Shown: piece after piece, positions 60,488 through 64,000 of the stretch
Layout: each line of letters begins with the position of its first letter
Numbering within the stretch: the stretch's first letter is position 1
Assembly (NCBI GenBank): GCA_947168885.1
Contig: CAMVNQ010000001.1
Span: 62,001-126,000, forward strand
DNA length: 64,000 nucleotides
Source of the DNA: an uncultured Clostridia bacterium
Lineage (GTDB): Bacteria > Bacillota > Clostridia > Oscillospirales > Ruminococcaceae
Direction: 5' to 3'
Notes under the pieces: generated by a model
The model's input: only the letters and a program-made list of their open reading frames with translations
What the model was told of the DNA's origin: nothing
Database searches by the model: none
Program-made: the position numbers and the translations under genes

Positions 60488-61891
60488 ATGTCTGATAACA
60501 CAAACGAACTGCTGAACAAATTTGACAGCGATGTAAAGACCTATGAGACTTCCGCGGTGAAAAAGCAGCGTAAGTCCAAGTCCATATACGGAGACCAGCT
60601 GATCTGCCTTCTTGCCCTTGTGGGTATGAGCATCTGGCAGAGCGGCTACAGAGCGCTTGTGATATGCCTCAGTTCCGTTCTTGTCTGCATCCTGTCCGAT
60701 ATGATATTCTGCCGCATGACGCGCAAGACCTATAATCCGCGTGATCTGTCGACTATCGCGTCGGGTCTTTGCATCGCACTTATGATGCCCGCGTCCGTAA
60801 ATTACGGTATTGTTGTGGGCGGAGCGCTTCTCGCGATCGCGGTAAAGCACATATTCGGCGGAAAGGATAACTATATCTTCAATCCGACCTGTGTCGCGAT
60901 AGCCTTTCTTATCATCTGCTTCCCGGGAGATATGCTGTTTTATCCCGCTGTCGGGTCACAGCCGGAACTCTGGGGCGACCCTAACGTTCCGCTTGTTTCA
61001 GGAGTTGAGTTCTATCTGCTGAAGCTTGGTACCGCGCCCGCGGTATCGCTCGAAAACATAATGCTCGGTATAACCGCCGGACCCATGGGAACGACTCAGC
61101 TGCTTATCATCGCGGTGTGCGGGATATGCCTGATGCTGCGCCGGTCGCTCTCGCCGCTCGTAACGCTGTTCGGACTTGGCTCATACTGTGCGCTGACAGT
61201 GCTGTTCCCCGTTTTCTCGAATATCGGTGACACTATGCTCATGGAGCTTTCGGGCGGATACCTCCTGTTCGGGTTCGTTTTTCTCGCGGCTGACCCGCAG
61301 ACCATGCCAAAGACCGCGTTCGGAAAGATAATACTTGGATTTGTCATAGGTATAGTCGGATGCCTTTTCCGACATTTCGGAAAGGTCGAGGGCTCGTTCA
61401 TTTTCGTCATACTCATAGCCAACGCCCTTTCGCTCAAGCTTGATGATGTGTGCGCGGCGATAGTTCACGGTGTGAAGCATGCCGCCGGATATATGAAGAG
61501 CAATATGGGACGCTATGAAAAGCTTCGCAGCGAAGCGGAGAACGAGGGCAGACCGAAGCTCACCGATACTATGGAAATTATTGTTCCACCGACGAACTAT
61601 AATATGCCGCCGATAGACAATAAGGTCACGAAAATCAACCGCAAAAAGACAAATATTATTACAAGATATACCGAAAATCTCCGTATAAAGCGCCGAAAGG
61701 ACGAGCTCGTCCGCAAAAAGCAGATCCGTGACAGCGAAAACAGCTACATGAATGCTATGCGCAGTATGATAAGCAAGAGAAAAGAAAGAGAGACCGCCCA
61801 GAAGACCGAGGAGCCAAAGACGGTCACAGGACATATCATCAAGCAGCCCCGGAAGCGTTCACAGCAGAAAAACAACAAACAGGGACAGTAA
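60488..61891 (+). CDS. RnfD/NqrB-family membrane protein with basic C-terminal tail
   Basis: 467 residues with about nine or ten hydrophobic segments. The family signature is clear: RDLSTIASGLCIALMMPASV and AVKHIFGGKDNYIFNPTCVAIAF (canonical FGGxGxNxFNPA). LLFGFVFLAADPQTMPKTAFGKI matches the FMATDPVTxP-like loop. The covalent-FMN motif (S/T-G-A-T) of RnfD/NqrB is not found at the expected site, where LGTAPAVSL is seen. Residues about 345-467 form a cytosolic, strongly Lys/Arg-rich tail (KINRKKTNIITRY..RKDELVRKKQIRD) absent from normal RnfD. ATG 60488 follows AAAGGATCAAA. Confidence 0.8.
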   Translation: MSDNTNELLNKFDSDVKTYETSAVKKQRKSKSIYGDQLICLLALVGMSIWQSGYRALVICLSSVLVCILSDMIFCRMTRKTYNPRDLSTIASGLCIALMMPASVNYGIVVGGALLAIAVKHIFGGKDNYIFNPTCVAIAFLIICFPGDMLFYPAVGSQPELWGDPNVPLVSGVEFYLLKLGTAPAVSLENIMLGITAGPMGTTQLLIIAVCGICLMLRRSLSPLVTLFGLGSYCALTVLFPVFSNIGDTMLMELSGGYLLFGFVFLAADPQTMPKTAFGKIILGFVIGIVGCLFRHFGKVEGSFIFVILIANALSLKLDDVCAAIVHGVKHAAGYMKSNMGRYEKLRSEAENEGRPKLTDTMEIIVPPTNYNMPPIDNKVTKINRKKTNIITRYTENLRIKRRKDELVRKKQIRDSENSYMNAMRSMISKRKERETAQKTEEPKTVTGHIIKQPRKRSQQKNNKQGQ

Positions 61892-61931
61892 TATCCGGAG
61901 AACAAAAGAATATAACTAAGATCGGAAAATT

Positions 61932-62855
61932 ATGGAAAACAGGTTAAATCTTAAAGACGGACTTATAAAACAGAATATGATCTTTATGAGCGGTATGCTT
62001 ATCGCGCCTGTTATTGCGTGCGCAACAACGCTTATGAAGAGCCTTGCCGTGTGCTTCGTATTTTCGTTCGTTTCGCTCGTGACGATACTTGTGTGCAGAT
62101 TTATCCCGCGCACGATCGTCTATACCATAAGAGTCACGCTTTACACGATAGCGGCGGCGGTAGTCTATATCCCTGCGGCCCTGCTCGCCAACCTTATCTT
62201 CGGCGACGCTATAATAAAGGCGGCGGGTGTGTATCTGCCTATACTCATAACGAACTCACTTATCCTCTCAAAGACCGAGACGCGCTTTTATCTTGAGCCG
62301 AAAGGCAATATGGCAAAGGACATCATCGGATTTATCATCGGATTTGACATAGCCTGCACGATAACGGGTGCTCTGCGTGAGTTTCTCGCGTCGGGGAAGA
62401 TCGCAGGCGCGGAGATACCCATATTCTTCACAATACCGGCGCTTGAAACGACATTTGGCGGGTTCCTTTTCGTAGGGATCGGAGCCGGACTTTTCCGTGC
62501 GGTGTATAACTACCGTAAGGCTCATGCGGCGGACGAAGAGGACGAGGATTCTCTCGCGGAATATGCCGAGGATGTCGGCGAGTTTCTTGTCGGTCGTCAT
62601 ACACACGGCGACAAGGAGAAGATAAGGATATACAAGGCTGCCGTAAAGAGGGCACAGAGCGAGAACGACCTGCTTGAGATGGAGTTCCTGAGCAACCGGG
62701 ACGTGCTTGCGGCTTTTGAAGCTATCGTATCCGAGGGTCAGGAGCTCACTTCGGAAAGCAAAGCCGAAGACGCGGACGATGAGGGCGATGAAACGGAAAC
62801 CACCGGTAAAACCGGTGAAACGGAGGGCGGAACGGAAAATGCAGATATTTCTTAA
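61932..62855 (+). CDS. RnfE/NqrD-like membrane protein with acidic C-terminal tail
   Basis: 307 residues. Residues 1-200 hold six hydrophobic helices in the RnfE/RnfA arrangement. At the first cluster-ligand position (GLCP in RnfE) the sequence reads GMLIAPVIAC (Ala25 in place of Cys), and at the second (T-N-C) it reads LITNSLIL (Ser109). A Cys occurs at position 30 instead. The last 105 residues are cytosolic and very acidic (DEEDEDSLAEYAEDVGEF, EDADDEGDETET). No Shine-Dalgarno stands out; the start ATG is 40 bp after the RnfD-like stop. Confidence 0.75.
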   Translation: MENRLNLKDGLIKQNMIFMSGMLIAPVIACATTLMKSLAVCFVFSFVSLVTILVCRFIPRTIVYTIRVTLYTIAAAVVYIPAALLANLIFGDAIIKAAGVYLPILITNSLILSKTETRFYLEPKGNMAKDIIGFIIGFDIACTITGALREFLASGKIAGAEIPIFFTIPALETTFGGFLFVGIGAGLFRAVYNYRKAHAADEEDEDSLAEYAEDVGEFLVGRHTHGDKEKIRIYKAAVKRAQSENDLLEMEFLSNRDVLAAFEAIVSEGQELTSESKAEDADDEGDETETTGKTGETEGGTENADIS

Positions 62856-63435
62856 TATAGTTTCCGCAGCTCTTGCGGCGATATTTATCCAGAACATTAT
62901 CCTTGAGCGTGCGCTCGGCGCGAATGTGCTTTTATATGCGTCGCGCAAAAAAGAGCACGTTATCGGGTTTGCAGCGGCGATAACCTATACGACGACTGTT
63001 GCATCGCCGGTAATATGGATATTTGACACTCTTCTCGGAAAGAATGAATATTACGGCTTCATAATGCCGCTGCTGTATGTTTTCACTATTGCGCTTATTT
63101 ATATCGGCACACTTGTCGTGATCTGGCGGTTTTTCCCGTCGTTTTTCAAGACTCTTCGGAAATATGTGCATCTTTCCGTGTTCAACTGCTCGGTCATCGG
63201 CGCGCTTTTCCTTTGCTCACAGCAGGGAAACGATATTTTTGCGTACATCGGCTACGGCTTCGGCACAGGCATTGGTTTCCTCGTAGCAGCGTATCTTCTT
63301 TACGCGGCGTCGGAGCGGCTTAACTCAAAGCTTGTTCCCGCAGCATTCAGAGGTTACCCTATTATGATAGTATATGTCGGTATCCTGTCTCTTGCGCTTT
63401 ACGCATTCACAGGTTACTCTACATCGGCAGTTTGA
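62839..63435 (+). CDS. RnfA/NqrE-like membrane protein
   Basis: 198 residues with six hydrophobic helices: SAALAAIFIQNIILERALGA, then AAITYTTTVASPVIWIF, FTIALIYIGTLVVIW and SVFNCSVIGALFL. Canonical RnfA has GLCPF in the first half; here it is LGANVLLYA with no Cys, while the second motif N-C-x-V-x-G survives (C117 in FNCSVIG). It overlaps the RnfE-like gene by 17 bp; ATG 62839 lies 11 nt after GGAGGG, inside that gene's end. Confidence 0.75.
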   Translation: MQIFLNIVSAALAAIFIQNIILERALGANVLLYASRKKEHVIGFAAAITYTTTVASPVIWIFDTLLGKNEYYGFIMPLLYVFTIALIYIGTLVVIWRFFPSFFKTLRKYVHLSVFNCSVIGALFLCSQQGNDIFAYIGYGFGTGIGFLVAAYLLYAASERLNSKLVPAAFRGYPIMIVYVGILSLALYAFTGYSTSAV

Positions 63436-63598
63436 TATCAATTGCATAATTATTTTATCCGGTTCGCGGATATATCCCGATCATGACAAGTGTGTTTGCG
63501 GTTCAAAAGAAGAAATGTGCAGTATTGATTATGTCACAATTCAGATAAGCCGCGAAGCAGCACGACAATTATGAATTATAAAGTAAGGAGAATGTGCT

Positions 63599-64000
63599 TT
63601 GGACAGGCGCAGACGTTACGGAAGAAAAATAAAAAAGACCAGGAACCTGTATCGCAGAAAAAAGAGCGCAGGACAAAAGGTCTTTGGTACTGTTATGCTG
63701 GTTATCGCGGCAGCCGCGATAGCCTTTCTCGGGTTCTGCATCGGAAAGCCGCTTCTTGACTACATCGGCAGTATAGGCAAGAACGAGCCTGCGGAATGGA
63801 CCCCAGAGGCTTCATACAGTGCGCGGAGCGAAACCGCATCCGCAGAACCGCCCGCCGATACCGCCGAGCCCGTTCAGGTCACGGAGAGCACGACTCTTCT
63901 CACAGATTCAGAGGTTTCGGGAATTTTCGAAACGGCAGACACAAAGCAGTCTGTCGGCACCAATCAGCCGCACTCGACCTCTGCTCCGGAGAATGACAGC
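63599..64000 (+). CDS. signal-anchored membrane protein, N-terminal part only
   Basis: 134 residues visible, open to the edge. A basic N-terminus (DRRRRYGRKIKKTRNLYRRK) is followed by one hydrophobic helix (VFGTVMLVIAAAAIAFLGFC) and a Ser/Thr/Glu/Pro-rich outer region. The TTG start is preceded by AAGGAG with 8-nt spacing; an ATG at 63592 in another frame gives only a short frame. The family cannot be told without the missing C-terminus. From 63436 to 63598 no gene is seen. Confidence 0.65.
   Translation, partial: MDRRRRYGRKIKKTRNLYRRKKSAGQKVFGTVMLVIAAAAIAFLGFCIGKPLLDYIGSIGKNEPAEWTPEASYSARSETASAEPPADTAEPVQVTESTTLLTDSEVSGIFETADTKQSVGTNQPHSTSAPENDS

Noticed and set aside
63571-63759. 62-codon frame at the right end
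   Set aside because: The overlapping TTG-initiated frame has the ribosome site, a basic N-terminus and a membrane helix, and stays open to the edge.

Overview
The window looks like a chromosomal segment of a low-to-mid GC anaerobic Firmicute (class Clostridia), most likely a gut Oscillospiraceae/Ruminococcaceae relative. The evidence is: near-consensus sigma-A promoters, strong AGGAGG-type ribosome binding sites, tRNA genes with encoded CCA ends, a Trp T-box ahead of trpEGDCFBA, the Gram-positive rimP-nusA-ylxR-ylxQ-infB-rbfA-nrnA-truB-ribF order, a MecA-type adaptor, and RNF-family membrane genes. It is mostly core genome with short operons and hairpin terminators. There is no prophage, CRISPR array, rRNA operon or complete transposase gene.

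Layout. 1-1.1 kb: end of a minus-strand gene, then tRNA-Ser(GGA) and tRNA-Ala(GGC), each with its own terminator. 1.2-5.6 kb: a DUF5662 protein, a small membrane protein, a ComM/YifB AAA+ ATPase, a SARP-like regulator with a decayed GGDEF-like tail, and a YigZ/IMPACT protein. 6-14.3 kb: a dGTPase, dnaG, rpoD/sigA, a very long FtsA-like protein and a GH26 lipoprotein. 14.3-21.8 kb (minus): cysteine desulfurase, a SurA/PrsA-like lipoprotein, pheT, pheS, an AI-2E transporter and tRNA-Arg(CCT). 22.2-30.6 kb: the rimP-to-ribF translation/RNA operon, with a terminator-like hairpin in its leader. 30.8-35.9 kb: a four-gene GldA/GldG-type ABC system. 36-43 kb: T-box and complete trp operon. 43.2-44 kb: a TetR-type regulator behind four phased operator palindromes. 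44-49.5 kb (minus): leuS, a small lipoprotein, galM and an MBOAT acyltransferase. 49.5-51.2 kb: a gene-free stretch full of a repeated motif and inverted repeats. 51.2-59.6 kb: envelope genes (NodB-type deacetylase, bactofilin, zinc-ribbon membrane proteins, a membrane HExxH protein, GH25 muramidase), an Ogg glycosylase and rpe. 59.9-64 kb: a MecA-like adaptor, then RnfD-, RnfE- and RnfA-like genes and a truncated membrane protein at the edge.

The main points for a second look are these. (1) The RnfD/E/A-like trio has no RnfB/C/G genes beside it, and most of the cysteines and the flavin-attachment motif expected of RNF/NQR are missing. (2) A 157-bp MITE-like element is present in three apparently identical copies, each flanked by a different perfect 4-bp target duplication. 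(3) A 110-nt near-perfect four-way-junction (cloverleaf-like) sequence lies at 55.7 kb. (4) Truncated 5'-half copies of tRNA-Arg lie just upstream of the tRNA gene, probably inside its own leader. (5) Four TATAAC-N4-GTTATA operators sit in front of the TetR gene with helical phasing. (6) The 1.7-kb gene desert carries many copies of an ATCAGATGACC-type motif. Coordinates were counted by hand from the sequence; function calls rest on motif and family recognition, not on database searches.
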